Part shown: positions 40,201 to 53,761 of the stretch, piece by piece
Numbering within the stretch: the first letter of the stretch is position 1
How the letters are laid out: the number at the start of each line of letters is the position of its first letter
Source of the DNA: Anthopleura xanthogrammica
Lineage: Eukaryota; Cnidaria; Anthozoa; Actiniaria; Actiniidae
Direction of reading: 5' to 3'
Assembly (NCBI GenBank): GCA_964019055.1
Contig: OZ025214.1
Span: 8,866,858 to 8,930,857, forward strand
Length of the DNA: 64,000 nt
The notes under the pieces: model-generated
The model's input: the letters and a program-made list of their open reading frames with translations, nothing else
Database searches by the model: none
What the model was told of the DNA's origin: nothing
Position numbers and translations under genes: made by a program

Positions 40201-41985
40201 AAAACAATCGTTTCGTGAATGCGGGTTAATTTTTTGTATTATACTTAAAACGTAACCTTTCACCCCTAACGGACATTCTAGTGTTAATGGGACCTTATTG
40301 GAGAAAACGGAAGGTATTGCTGTAAACTGGCTCTTTGCCGTTTTAATACAATGTTTTAGTGAATGCGGGTTAATTTTTTGTATTATACTTAAAACGTAAC
40401 CTTTCACCCCTAACGGACATTCTAGTGTTAATGGGACCTTATTGGAGAAAACGGAAAGTATTGCTGTAAACTGGCTCTTTGTCCTTTTATAAGAATGTTT
40501 TAGTGAATACGGGTTACTTTTTTGTATTATACTTAAAACGTAACCTTTCACCCCTAACGGACATTTTTAGTGTTAATAGTGAAAGGGCGTTACTTTTGTG
40601 TATTATGCTTAAAACGTGTCATTGTACTCCTAAAGGACAATTTTTGGTGAAAATGGAAGGTAGTGCTCTAAACTGACCCTGTGTCGTTTTAAAACAATCT
40701 TTTGGTGGAAGGGGTTACTTTTGTGTATTATGCTTAAAACGTGTCCCTCTACTCCTAACGGACATTTCTGGCGTTAATTGTACCTTGTTGGAGAAAACGG
40801 AAGGTATTGCGGTAGACTGCCTCTTTGTTGTTTTGAAACAATCTAATTGTTCCTTGTTTTATTAAAACGTATCCTTTTACCCATTACGGAGATATTTAAT
40901 CATAATGGAACATTTTTTGAAAAAACGAGAGATATTCCTTTAAACGGGACCCTTTTCGTTTTGAAACAATGTTTCGGTGATCGAAACTTTGTTTCATTAA
41001 TTTTTCATAAAAGTTATCTCTTTACCCTTAATAAACATTTTTGGTGATAATCGGTCCTTTTTGACGAAAACGAGAGGTATTCCGTATAAGCGTTTTAAAA
41101 CAATATTTTGCTGAAAGTAGTCTAATTTTAAGTATATTTCTTTAAACGTATCCATTTACGTATAACGAACGTTTTTGGAAATAAACGAAGACAAGCGTGT
41201 TCTCGTTTTAAAAAAAATTTTAATGAAAGAAAGTAATTTTTTCTATTTTTGCTTCAAACCAATCTATTCGCACATGTAGGACGTTTCCGGTGATATTAAC
41301 ACCTTTTTAAAAAAAAACTTTCTATCGCTTTAACCCTGCCTTTTTTTGTTTTAAAACTATCTTTTGTTGAAAGAAAGTTAAATTTGTGTATTTTGCTTAA
41401 AACGGATTTCTTTACCAATAAGAAACGTTTCTGGAGGTAATCGAACCATTTGTGGAGAAAACCAAAAGTATGCAGTAAACGGGCCATCGCCCGTTTTAGA
41501 ACAATCTTTTGGTGAAAGCGAGTTAATTTTGTCTTTTTTTCTTTAAATGTATCTCTTAACCTTTAAGAGACGTATCTTGGAACCTTTTTGAAGAAAAACA
41601 AAACGTAATGCTGTAATTGGGTTATTTTTACGTCTTAAAGCTATCTTTTAATGGAAGCGGGTTTTAAAATTTCCTATTTTTTTAAAACCGTACTATAAAA
41701 AACGTTTTTGGTGATAAAAAAATCTTGTAAAGAAAAACAGAGGAATTGCTTTAAACGGACCATTTTTCGTTTTAAAACTTTTTTTTTGCTCTAAGCGGGT
41801 TTATTTTGTCTATTTTCCTATAATAGTATCTCTTTATTTATCATAGACGTTTCTGGTGATATTTGAACCTTTTCGTAGAAAAAAAAGATATTACTGTAAT
41901 CGGGCCTATTTTCGTTTTAAAACAATGTTTTGCTGATAGCTAGATTATTTTTACTATTCTACTTAAAACGTATGTCTTTACCCAA
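37256..41985 (+). repeat. Satellite of about 145 bp, central array (about 32 units)
   Basis: Units contain ggaaggtattgctgtaaac, tcgttttaaaacaatc, gtattatacttaaaacgt and cacccctaacggacattt. Spacing between marker motifs is about 141-156 bp, with a short unit near 38391-38512. Units in about 38.2-40.8 kb are very alike; those towards both edges are diverged. A segment near 38390 recurs near 39383, showing higher-order copying. All units have one orientation. Open frames are satellite read-through. Confidence 0.85.
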
Positions 41986-42806
41986 TAAAGAACTAAGGAA
42001 AAATTATTTAAATTAGGAAAAATTATACAAATTATGAGAAATTATGCAAACTAAGAAAAAATATTTTTAAGAAAAATATGGAAATTCGGGGAAAAAAAAA
42101 TCATAAGAAAAGTTACGAAAATTATACCAATTAGGAAAAACTATGCAAATTAGGAAAAAAAAACCGAATCTGAAAATATTATTAAAATGAGGAAAAATTA
42201 TTTAAATTAAAAAATTATGTGAATAAGAAAAATTATGGAAATTAGAAAAATATTCAAATTACGAAAAAATTTTCAAACTACGAAAAATTACGTAAAGTAG
42301 TAAAATTATTCAAATTAGGAAAAAATGAAAATAAGGAAAAATTATTCGAAATAAAAAAAATTATTCAAATTAGGAAATATTTAAACTGTAAAAATTATGC
42401 AAATTAAAAAAATTATACAAATTAGGAAAAAATGAAAATGAGGAAAAATTATTCGAATTAGAAAATATTTTTCAAATTAGGAAAAATTTAAAGTAAGAAA
42501 AATTATGCAAATTAGGAAAAATTATGCAAATTAAAAAATTTATTCAAGTTAGTAATATTATCTAAATCAAAAAAATATCCCATCTGAAAAAATTTATGAG
42601 AATGATAGAAATTAGAAAAAATTACGTAACTTAGAAAAAATTATGTAAGTTTTAAAAAATTATGCAAATTAAGAAAAATTATGAAAATTAGAAGAAAAAA
42701 TGCCCTTTAAAAAAACTATGGAATTAGGAAAAATTAAGCAAATCACCAAAGTTATACAATTTAATTAAAATTATGCAAATTAAAAAATGATATGCAAATC
42801 AAGGTC
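41986..42806 (-). repeat. AT-rich short tandem repeat, right (inverted) arm
   Basis: Repeats like aaattaggaaaaattatgca, the reverse complement of the left AT-rich arm. It joins the inverted tRNA-like array at the same unit position (the cgacctt motif) as the left junction. Confidence 0.8.
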
Positions 42807-45800
42807 GTTCGTCTACAATATATTTTGAGAACCTTTCTGTATATGCTACACTCAAAGAAATGTCTACGGAATAATACGATCAACATGGAATGCGTCTGAT
42901 GATGGAATGAAAAACAATGACGGGAAAACATTCTCACTCTTACATGGGAATCGACCCCATGACCTTCCGTATTCTAGTTAAACGCTCTGCTACTGAGCTA
43001 AAGGAGTCTCTAATGGAGGATAAGGTCGTTACTCCACCCGATATTGTGAAAAAAGTACTCTAATTCTACAGTTAAATGAAATGTCTAAGGAAGTATTCAA
43101 TAAACATGGTATGGGTATGATGATCAATTGAAATATGGATATAATAGTACCATACTATAAAATAAACATAAAAAAATATTAAATTTTAACCCCAGCCGGT
43201 AATCGAACCAAGGATTCTCCGTATCCTAGTCGGGCGCTCTCCCACTAAGCTAGAGCACACTCTGGTGGCCAGTAAGGTCGTTTGTCCACACTATATTTTG
43301 AAAAACGTACAGTATATGCTAAGGTCACAGAAATGTCTAAGGAAATATATGATAAACATGGTATACGTATGATGATGGAATGAAATGTGTATATGATCGT
43401 ACCAAACTTTGAAATAATCAGAAAAAAATAATAATGCTGAAGCCCAGATGGGAATCGACCCCAGGACCATCGGTATCCCAGTCGGACAATCTGCCACTAA
43501 GCTAGAGGAGACTCTAATAGCGAGTAAGGTCGTTCATCGACACTGTTTTGTGCCAAACCTACTGTATACTCTACCAGCACATAAATGTCTAAGGAAATAT
43601 ACAATAAACATGCTATACCTATGATGATGGAATGAAATGTGTATATGATCGTACCAAACTTTGAAATAATCAGAAAAAAATAATAATGCTGAAGCCCAGA
43701 TGGGAATCGACCCCAGGACCATCGGTATCCCAGTCGGACAATCTGCCACTAAGCTAGAGGAGACTCTAATAGCGAGTAAGGTCGTTCATCGACACTGTTT
43801 TGTGCCAAACCTACTGTATACTCTACCAGCACATAAATGTCTAAGGAAATATACAATAAACATGGTATACCTATGATGATGGAATGAAATGTGTATATGA
43901 TCGTACCAAACTTTGAAATAATCAGAAAAAAATAATAATGCTGAAGTCCAGATGGGAATCGACCCCAGGACCATCGGTATCCCAGTCGGACAATCTGCCA
44001 CTAAGCTAGAGGAGACTCTAATAGCGAGTAAGGTCGTTCATCGACACTGTTTTGTGCCAAACCTACTGTATACTCTACCAGCACATAAATGTCTAAGGAA
44101 ATATACAATAAACATGGTATGCCTATGATGATGGAATGAAATGTGTATATGATCGTACCAAACTGTGAAATTATTGGAAAAAAAAATAATTCTGAGGTGC
44201 AGATGGGAATCGACCCAAGGCCACTCCGTATTCTAGTCGGACGCTCCACCACTGAGCTAGAAGAGACTCTAATGGCGCGTAAGGTCGTTTGTCCACACTA
44301 TATTTTGACAAACGTACTGTATATGCTACAGTCACAGAAATGTCTAAGGAAATATACGATAAACATTATATGCCTATGATGATGTATAAAATGTGTATAT
44401 GGTCGTATCAAACTGTGAAATAATAAAAAAAAAAAGAAAAAAAAGTTCTGAAGCCCAGATGGCAATCCACCCCAAGAAACTCGGTATCCCAGTCGGACAA
44501 TCTCCCACTAAGCTAGAGTAGACTCTAAAGGCGAGTAAGGTCGTTCGTCCACACTATATTTTGACAAACGTACTGTATATTCTACCATCACAGAAATGTC
44601 TAAGGAAATATACGATAAACATGGTATGGGTATGATGATAGAACGAAATGTGTATACGATCTTACCAAACTGTGAAATAATCAGAAAAAATTAATGATTT
44701 TGAGGTTCAGATGGAAATCGACCAAGGACCCTCGGTATTCTAGTCGGACAATCTGCCATTGAGTAAAGGGAGACCCTAAAGGCGAGTAAGGTCGTTTGTC
44801 CACACTATATTTTAAAAAACGTACTGTATATGTTAAAGTAACAGAAATGTGTAAGGAAATATATGATAAACATGGTATGCGTATGATGATTGAATGAAAT
44901 GTTTATATGATTGAACCAAACTGTGAAACAATCAGAAAAAAAAAATCTGAGGCCGACATGGGAATCGACCCCAAGACCATCGCTACCCCAGTCGGACAAT
45001 CTGCCACTAAGCTAGAGAAGACTCTAATAGCGAGTAAGGTCGTTCGTCCACACTATATTTTGACAAACGTTTTTTATATTCTACAATCACATAAAGGTCT
45101 AAGGAAATATACAATAAACATGGTATACCTATGATGATGGAATGAAATGTGTATATGATCGTACCAAACTTTGAAATAATCAGAAAAAAAAATTTAATGC
45201 TGAAGCCCAGATGGGAATCGACCCCAGGACCATCGGTATCCCAGTCGGACAATCTGCCACTAAGCTAGAGGAGACTCTAATAGCGAGTAAGGTCGTTCAT
45301 CGACACTGTTTTGTGCCAAACCTACTGTATACTCTACCAGCACATAAATGTCTAAGGAAATATAATATAAACATGGTATGCCTATGATGATGGAATGAAA
45401 TGTGTATATGATCGTACCAAACTGTGAAATTATTGGAAAAAAATAATAATTCTGAGGTCCAGATGGGAATCGACCCAAGGCCACTCCGTATTCTAGTCGG
45501 ACGCTCCGCCACTGAGCAAGAAGAGACTCTAATGGCGCGTAAGGTCGTTTGTCCACACTATATTTTGACAAACGTACTGTATATGCTACAGTCACAGAAA
45601 TGTCTAAGGAAATATACGATAAACATTATATGCCTATGATGATGTATAAAATGTGTATATGGTCGTATCAAACTGTGAAATAATAAAAAAAAAAAGAAAA
45701 AAAAGTTCTGAAGCCCAGATGGCAATCCACCCCAAGAAACTCGGTATCCCAGTCGGACAATCTCCCACTAAGCTAGAGTAGACTCTAAAGGCGAGTAAGG

Positions 45801-48800
45801 TCGTTCGTCCACACTATATTTTGACAAACGTACTGTATATTCTACCATCACAGAAATGTCTAAGGAAATATACGATAAACATGGTATGGGTATGATGATA
45901 GAACGAAATGTGTATATGATCTTACCAAACTGTGAAATAATCAGAAAAAATTAATGATTTTGAGGTTCAGATGGAAATCGACCAAGGATCCTCGGTATCC
46001 TAGTCGGACAATCTGCCATTGAGTAAAGGGAGACCCTAAAGGCGAGTAAGGTCGTTTGTCCACACTATATTTTAAAAAACGTACTGTATATGTTAAAGTA
46101 ACAGAAATGTGTAAGGAAATATATGATAAACATGGTATGCGTATGATGATTGAATGAAATGTTTATATGATCGTACCAAACTGTGAAACAATCAGAAAAA
46201 AAAAATCTGAGGCCGACATGGGAATCGACCCCAGGACCATCGCTACCCCAGTCGGACAATCTGCCACTAAGCTAGAGAAGACTCTAATAGCGAGTAAGGT
46301 CGTTCGTCCACACTATATTTTGACAAACGTTTTTTATATTCTACCATCACAGAAATGTCTAAGGAAATATACAATAAACATGCTATGCATAGGATGATGG
46401 AATGAAATGTGTATATCATCGTACCAAACTTTGAAATTATCAGAAAAAAAATAAATTCTGAGGCCCAGATGGGAATCGACTCCAGCACCCTTGGTATCCT
46501 AGTCGGATAATCTGCCACTCAGCTAGTGGACGCTCTAATGGCGAGTAAGGTCGTTCTTCTACACTGTTTTGTGACAAACGTACTGTATATTCTACCAGCA
46601 CAGAAATGTCCAAGGAAATATACGATAAACATGGTATGGCTATGATGATGGAATGAAATATGTATATGATTGTACCAAACTGTGAAATAATGAGATTTTT
46701 TTATTTTACCCCACGAACTTTCGTATTCTAGTTGAACGCTCTGCCACTGAGCTGGAGGAGACTCTAATGGCGGATAAGGTCGATAGTCCATACTATATTG
46801 TGACAACAGTACTCTAATGCTACAGATTCAGAAATGTCTAAGGAAATAGAAGATAAACATGGTATGGATATGATGATGGAATGAAATATGTATATGATCA
46901 TACCATACTTTAAACTAAACAGAAAAAATAAATAAATTTTAGCGCAGGCTGGTAATCGCACCTAGGACTCTCCGTATCCAATTCGGACGCTCTTCCACTA
47001 AGCTAGAGGAGACTCTCATGACGAATAATGTCGTTAGTCCAAACTATATTGTGACAAGCGTACTGTATATGCAACATCCACAGAAATGTCGAAGGAAAGA
47101 TAAGATAAACATGGTATGCGTAATGATGATGGAATCAAATGTGTATATCGTCGTACCAAACTGTGAAATTATGAGAAAAAAAAATTCTGAGGCCCAGATG
47201 GGAATCGAACCTAGGACCATCGGTATCCCAGTCGGACAATCTGCCACTAAGCTAGAGGAGACTCTAATAGCGAGTAAGGTCGTTCATCGACACTGTTTTG
47301 TGCCAAACCTACTGTATACTCTACCAGCACATAAATGTCTAAGGAAATATACAATAAACATGGTATGCCTATAATGATTGAATGAAATATGTATATGATC
47401 GTAACATACAATAAAATAAACAGAAAAAAATAAAAAATTTAGCCCCAGCTTTGAATCGAGCCCAGGACCCTCGATATCCTAGTCGTACAATCTGCCGCTA
47501 AGTTAGAGGAGACATTATGGCGAATAATGTTGTTAGTCCTCACTATATTGTGACAAAAGTACTGTATATGCAACAGTTTCAGAAATGTCTAAGGAAATAG
47601 AAGGTAAACATGGTATGGCTATGATGATGGAATGAAATGTGTATATGATCGTACCAAACAGTGAAATAATCAGAAAAAAGTAATTCTTTGGCCCAGATGG
47701 GAATCGACCCCAGGACCCTCGGTATCCCAGTCGGACAATCTGCCACTAAGCTAGAGGAGACTCTAATGGCGAGTAAGGTCGTGCGTCCACACTTTATTTT
47801 GACAAACGTACTCTACATTCTAGCAGCACAGAAATGTCTAAGGAAATATACGATCAACATGGTATCGGTATGATGATGGAATGAAATGTGTATATCATCG
47901 TACCAAACTTTGAAATTATCAGAAAAAAAAATTATCAAGCCGAGATGGGAATCGACCCCAGTACCATCGTTATCCCAGTCGGACAATCTGCCACTAAGCT
48001 AGAGAAGAATCTAATAGCGAGTAAGGTCGTTCGTCCAATCTAGCTTTTGACAAACGTACTGTTTATTCTACCATCACAAAAATGTCTAAGGAAAGATACG
48101 ATAAACATGGTATACGTATGATGATGGAATGAAATGTGTATATGATCGTACCAAACTTTGAAATAATCAGAAAAAAAAATAAATTCTGAAGCCCAGATGG
48201 AAATCGACCCCAGGACGATCGGTATCCCATCGGACAATCTGCCACTAAGCTAGAGGAGACTCTAATAGCGAGTAAGGTCGTTCATCGACACTGTTTTGTG
48301 CCAAACCTACTGTATACTCTACCAGCACATAAATGTCTAAGGAAATATACAATAAACATGGTATGCCTATGATGATGGAATGAAATGAGTATATGATTGT
48401 ACCAAACAGTGAAATAATCAGAAAAAAGTAATTCTTTGGCCCAGATGGGAATCGACCCCAGGACCCTCGGTATCCCAGTCGGACAATCTGCCACTAAGCT
48501 AGAGGAGACTCTAATGGCGAGTAAGGTCGTGCGTCCACACTATATTTTGACAAACGTACTCTACATTCTAGCAGCACAGAAATGTCTAAGGAAATATACG
48601 ATCAACATGGTATCGGTATGATGATGGAATGAAATGTGTATATCATCGTACCAAACTTTGAAATTATCAGAAAAAAAAATTATCAAGCCGAGATGGGAAT
48701 CGACTTCAGTACCATCGTTATCCCAGTTGGACAATCTGCCACTAAGCTAGAGAAGAATCTAATAGCGAGTAAGGTCGTTCGTCCAATCTAGCTTTTGACA

Positions 48801-48961
48801 AACGTACTGTATATTCTACCATCACAGAAATGTCTAAGGAAAGATACGATAAATAAGGTATACGTATGATTATGGAATGAAATGTGTATATCATTGTACC
48901 AAACTGTGAAATTATCAGAAAAAAAAAATTCTCAGTCCCAGATAGGAATCGACCCCTTCGA
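42807..48961 (-). repeat. tRNA-like 251-bp satellite, inverted array (about 24 units)
   Basis: The same unit as the direct array, now on the minus strand: ggaatcgacccc (B box) precedes ccactaagctagagg (A box) on the plus strand. Adjacent units at 43534 and 43786 repeat with a period of 252 bp; segments at 44805 and 46065 repeat at 1260 bp (five units); segments at 47688 and 48436 repeat at about 750 bp (three units). The array is cut by the CACTA-like element at 48962, inside a B box. Confidence 0.9.
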
Positions 48962-50949
48962 CACTGTGTGAAATATCCAGAATATGGGTCATGATACTTG
49001 GTGATACGTACTCTGATGACTGAAAGAATACTGGCGTATCATCTGGTATCTGGGTACCTTACACGTTGTGTGTCAGGAGGTGTCAAAATCCATATTCTTC
49101 CATATTCGGACTCTTTCCCTATAAGGGAATTTCTGGGTACCTGATATTTACTGATATTACGCGTATTTTTTCCCGTAAATGCCGTGACTTTCACGAATAT
49201 TTTATGTAACAAATTCGAATATTCCCTGATACCTACGGTGTACTGTGAACGTATTTTGCAAGGTATGCCGTGATACTTAACGTGATTTTATCCCAGAAAC
49301 TTCTCGATATTCAATGTAATTTTCCCAGGATTTCCCGGAATTTAATAGTAACCAAAATAATATTCACCCGATGATATGTGAAATATACTCTTGGCGATTT
49401 CCAGAAATCATTTACGTGATCATTGCACGATCTTAGGTTAATTTATTGGGAGTAAAAAATAAAAAGACAATAAACAAGTTAAGTTTTTAGAAACATTTAA
49501 TAACCATCACCTAAGTAAATTTTAACCTTGTATACAGCCTTGTCGAGTTTCAATAACAAGTAATCATTATTTTCTAACATACCAATATGTTTAAAAAAAG
49601 AAAGAGAGAAAAGTTCATCATCATGCTCTATATTATATATTATAGTTTTTAGAACATGGTCATACTCACTCAGCCGATCATAACTTAGTATTTTAATGCT
49701 AATCTTTTGGGTTTCTATAACTAATCAGTATTTTCTATACATTGTAGCTCATACTATAAAACCTCTTTTTTCCCTTTGTTCTAAAAGCATTTCAGTATGC
49801 AAGAAAATGAAATTAAACTTTTCAAACAACCATATCATATGTCACCACACCATACTATGTCTCTTCGTCTTCAACTTATTTTCAAGTATGATCTACATTC
49901 AAAATACTGATAAGCTATAGAAACACAAACTATAAGTAAACTCCATGTAATAAGGCAGTTAGAGAATGAATGCTTGTGTCTTATGGGAAACAGTCCCTCA
50001 AGCTTTGCCCTAATGGTCCCATGCAATGCTTGGGATTCCATAGGACACTCACCTTCATGCTCTAACCCTAGCTTGACCCCTGAATAGAGACTCAGGTATG
50101 AAAATATTTCATATACAAATTATATGTTCCAGATAAATATATCTCAAGTCTTTACGACATAACTGTCATTTTGTATAACTACAAGATACATGTATCCATA
50201 TATTCAGTGTTGGTACCCCAAAGTAATTTCTAAACCTAACATATATTGAAGTACAAGCATTTTATAGTGGTTTCTCCTTTGTATTTCAACCGACCATATT
50301 TTGAATTTTGAGCCAACATTTCAGCAGCGGCACTGAGTTAAAAGTACCCCAAAGTACTCAGCTGTTAAATCTTCATATCATGTCGAACTTCAGAGACTTT
50401 TGTTGATGTTTTGCATGCGGAAAACTATATAGGAAAGACAACACAATGTTACTAACTGATGATAATGTACTAAATTTAACCTAGATTATGCTAATAATGT
50501 TTAGTCCAGCATGATTACATTCTTTTAAACAGAGAGTTAGATGACCAAAAGAACAACAAGTGAATTTCGGCGGGCATTAAAGACTTGAAAATATCAATAT
50601 ATTCGAGGGAAATAGAAGATATCAGTAATATTTAAAGTACTATGCGAGCTATAGGCCCACACTAGTGCTTCGTTTCGTAAGAAAATATCTCAAAGCTTAA
50701 GCAAAGTTCAATGGCTTACTCACCCGTTTGTCGTGTGAAAAGCGAGAAATAACTTCAGCCAGGACATTTTATGGTATTTTAGATAGCACTCGGGTAGATG
50801 GTTATGGTTTGTGAGGAGCTATAAGCGCTACAAAGACGGCAAAGGCTGAGCTTACAAAGCAAGATACCATTACTGTTGAAGAACCGTTGAAAATGGCGCG
50901 CTTTAATTGAAACAATAGAAGAGGACCACAAAGGATCATGGGTCACGCG

Positions 50950-51007
50950 ATCACGTGGTTTCACTGTACGTACAGTACGTACAGTACGTACAGTAAAACC
51001 ACGTGAT
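50950..51007. repeat. 58-bp palindrome built of gtacgtaca repeats
   Basis: Arms begin atcacgtggttt and end aaaccacgtgat, with a core of three gtacgtaca-type repeats that is itself palindromic. Near-perfect inverted symmetry over 58 bp. It includes two cacgtg E-box-like hexamers. Confidence 0.85.
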
Positions 51008-51500
51008 ACTTGGAACATAAACTAGAATACGGTAAACGATATTCGCTGATACTCAACTTCACGAAAATGATTCGATGGATAAAATATATAATTCCAAACA
51101 ATCACAGATGTTTAAAACAACCAGAGAAGAAGTCTAAAATTGATTTTAAAATTCATTTGACTACCTCGAATACTCGCGAATCCGCGACAGGAAATCCCAC
51201 GGCACTCAATACTTGGAATATACATTAAGAATACAGTGCATGATATTCTCTGATACTATACGACAAAGGTTTTCGGTGGTTGATACTCAACTTCACAAAA
51301 ATGATTCGATCGATCAAAAATATTTAATTCCAAACAATCACAGATGTTTAAAACAACCAGAGAAGAAGTCTAAAATTGATTTTCAAATTCATTTGACTAC
51401 CTCGAGTACTCGCGAATCCGGGACAGGAAACCCCACGGCACTCAATACTTGGAATATACACTAAGAATACAGTGCATGATATTCCCTGATACTATACGAC
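51008..51500. repeat. Tandem duplication of about 230 bp inside the CACTA-like element
   Basis: A segment with actcaacttcac, caatcacagatgtttaaaac and ggcactcaatacttggaata occurs at about 51008-51220 and again at about 51220-51465, with a third partial copy running to the right end. Open frames here mirror each other and are products of the duplication. Confidence 0.75.
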
Positions 51501-51677
51501 AAAGGTATTTGGTGGTTGATACTCCATGACACTGCGTGCCCATGAGTATATGGTGCTTGATACTTTGTGATACCTCACGTATCCGTATACTCAGTGTTCT
51601 ATTCCAGGATACGTAAAATACCATGGAATATATGAAACCCATAATTTCCCTGATTTCCTTTATTTCACACAGTGCGA

Positions 51678-52523
51678 CCTTCCGTATTCTAATTGAATTC
51701 TCTTCCACTTAGCTAGAGGAGACTCTAATGGCGGATAAGGTCGTCAGTCCAAACTATATGACAAAAGTACTCTAATGCTACAGTTTGTAAAATGTCTAAG
51801 GAAATATACAATAAACATGGTATGAGTGTGATGATGGATTGAAATTGCATATAATCGTACCATACTATAAAATAAACAGAAAAAAATAATAAATTTTAAC
51901 CCCAGCTGGTAATCGAACAAAGGACTCTCCGTATCCTAGTCGGGCGCCCTGCCACTGAGCTAGAGTAGACTCTAATGGCGAGTAAGGTCGTTCATCGACA
52001 CTGTATTGTGACAAACGTACTGTATATTCTACAGTCACACAAATGTCTAAGGAAATACACGATAAACATGGTATGCTTATGATGATGGAATGAATTGTGT
52101 ATATAATCGTACCAAACTATTAAATTACCAGAAAAAAAATAAATTCTGAGGCCCAGATGGGAATCGACCCCAAAAACACTCCGTATTCTACTCGAACGAT
52201 CTCGCACTGAGCCATAGGATACTCTAATGGCAAAGAAGGTCGTTAGTCCAAACTTTATTTCGACAAACGTACTGTATATTCTATCATAACAGAAATGTCT
52301 AAGGAAATATACGATAAACATGGTATGCGTATGATAATGGAATGAAATGTGTATATTAACTTATCAAACTATGAAATAATCAGAAAAAAAAAAATTCTGA
52401 GGCCCAGATGGGAATCGACCCCAGGACCCTCGGTATTCTAGTCGGACAATCTGCCACTGAGCTAGAGGAGACTCTAATTTCGAGTAAGGTCGTTCGTCGA
52501 CATTGTATTGTGACAAACGTACT
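51678..52523 (-). repeat. tRNA-like satellite, inverted, between two transposons
   Basis: Three to four inverted units with cores near 51710, 51960, 52200 and 52470. Bounded by the CACTA-like element on the left and the Harbinger-like element on the right; its final act (52521-52523) is part of the latter's target duplication. Confidence 0.85.
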
Positions 52524-53183
52524 AGAGTTTTCCGATTTACCGGCACAAAGTCCAAATTGGCACTAATAGTGCCAGCCGTTAGTGCCAACGTTCAAATTCA
52601 TTATTGTAGCTACTATTTCTCTTTGTTTCTAATGTGTCCAACAAAATTGTGGGATTCCGATCGAACTAAAGTATGAATTAGGAGAGAAAATGTTAAATTC
52701 TAAAATTCTAAAATTCTATCGCTGTATTCCTTGTAAGCGACTTACATGAGTAAATCATCAACATTCGTAAACTTGTTGTTCTACATTTTAAATGGTCGAA
52801 AAAGTTTCTCAATCAATACAAGTATTTAGAAATGATTTTATCAGTGCGTCAGCAAAACAAGTTCTAACTAAATATCTTATACGTGTCTGTGTGTACTTGC
52901 ATGTTTGTGATAAGCGAAGCATAGCGAACAAGACCAAGATAAACTAGTGCATGACATATTGCGATTTGTTCAACCAGAGTTAAAAACATAGATGTGAATA
53001 GTAGAACTTTTTGAATTCATATTTGCGTCGAAAACTAATGCAGTAAAGAGATCAGCATACAAAGGTTGATATCAATTTATTTGTAATAATCATTCTTTAC
53101 AAAACATAACAAGTCTTTATCAATACATTACAATATATTGTAATAATAATGAAAACATTAACAATTATGTACTCGGCTATAGG

Positions 53184-53392
53184 CCATGTTATACGAGACG
53201 TTTTGCAACGAGGATTTTTCGCGAAAATCGTTGATACTATGTATCAGTTACTAAACGTGGCAGGACAGAACGATTCTTAGCACAATTTCGACTTCGGCAT
53301 CACGCGCGCGCGTTGCGAGGTTTTGATCTGAAGTCAAAACTTCGCAACTCAAAATGGTGATTTTTTCATCTCGTGTAACATCACCTTAAGGA
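53184..53392. mobile_element. Possible nested MITE inside the Harbinger-like element
   Basis: The left end catgttatacgagacg and the right end catctcgtgtaacatc are imperfect inverses, and the stretch between is GC-richer than its surroundings, with a cgcgcgcg run and internal inverse motifs around cttcgcaac/gttgcga. About 209 bp, no coding. Target duplication not resolved. Confidence 0.35.
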
Positions 53393-53761
53393 AAACTGTA
53401 TGTATTTGGTCCCGAACCGACCGCCAAGATTTCCAGGCCGACTTAATTATTCTTCGTCTGAGCTTTTTGCATCTAAGGATCTAGACCATTTTTTGATTGC
53501 TTTATAATTCTCTTGCGCGGCTTTCGTCGCTTCTGTTATTAATCCTGGAAGAGACTCGAGAACGTCTGCCATTTTACTCTTGGATTCTCTAATGTAAGAG
53601 AGAAAATTTGATTAATATCGTCAGAAATTTCCCGGATATAAATCAATAAAACATAAGTCAGCAGTCAAAATTCTCTCACCTAAAAGGTAACGCTACCACT
53701 ATGACTAATATTGCTGTTTCCACAAGAAGTCAACAAGGAGTTTATAACAAATTGTTACTAA

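Larger units (their letters stand above)
48962..51674. mobile_element. Non-autonomous CACTA (EnSpm)-like element, 2.7 kb
   Basis: The ends are cactgtgtgaaata and its inverse tatttcacacagtg (14 bp perfect), flanked by a 3-bp duplication cga (48959-48961 and 51675-51677). CACT-type ends plus a 3-bp duplication fit the CACTA superfamily. Subterminal regions on both sides are dense in gatac/gtatc motifs, as is usual for transposase binding zones in that group. No transposase or other credible coding region is present in 49000-51600; most of the interior is AT-rich unique-looking sequence. Confidence 0.7.

Noticed and set aside
37144..41487. Open frames of 60-165 codons in the 145-bp satellite
   Set aside because: They repeat with the satellite period and have no independent features.
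50779..51708. Open frames inside the CACTA-like element
   Set aside because: They come from the palindrome and from the 230-bp tandem duplication; no transposase motifs are present.
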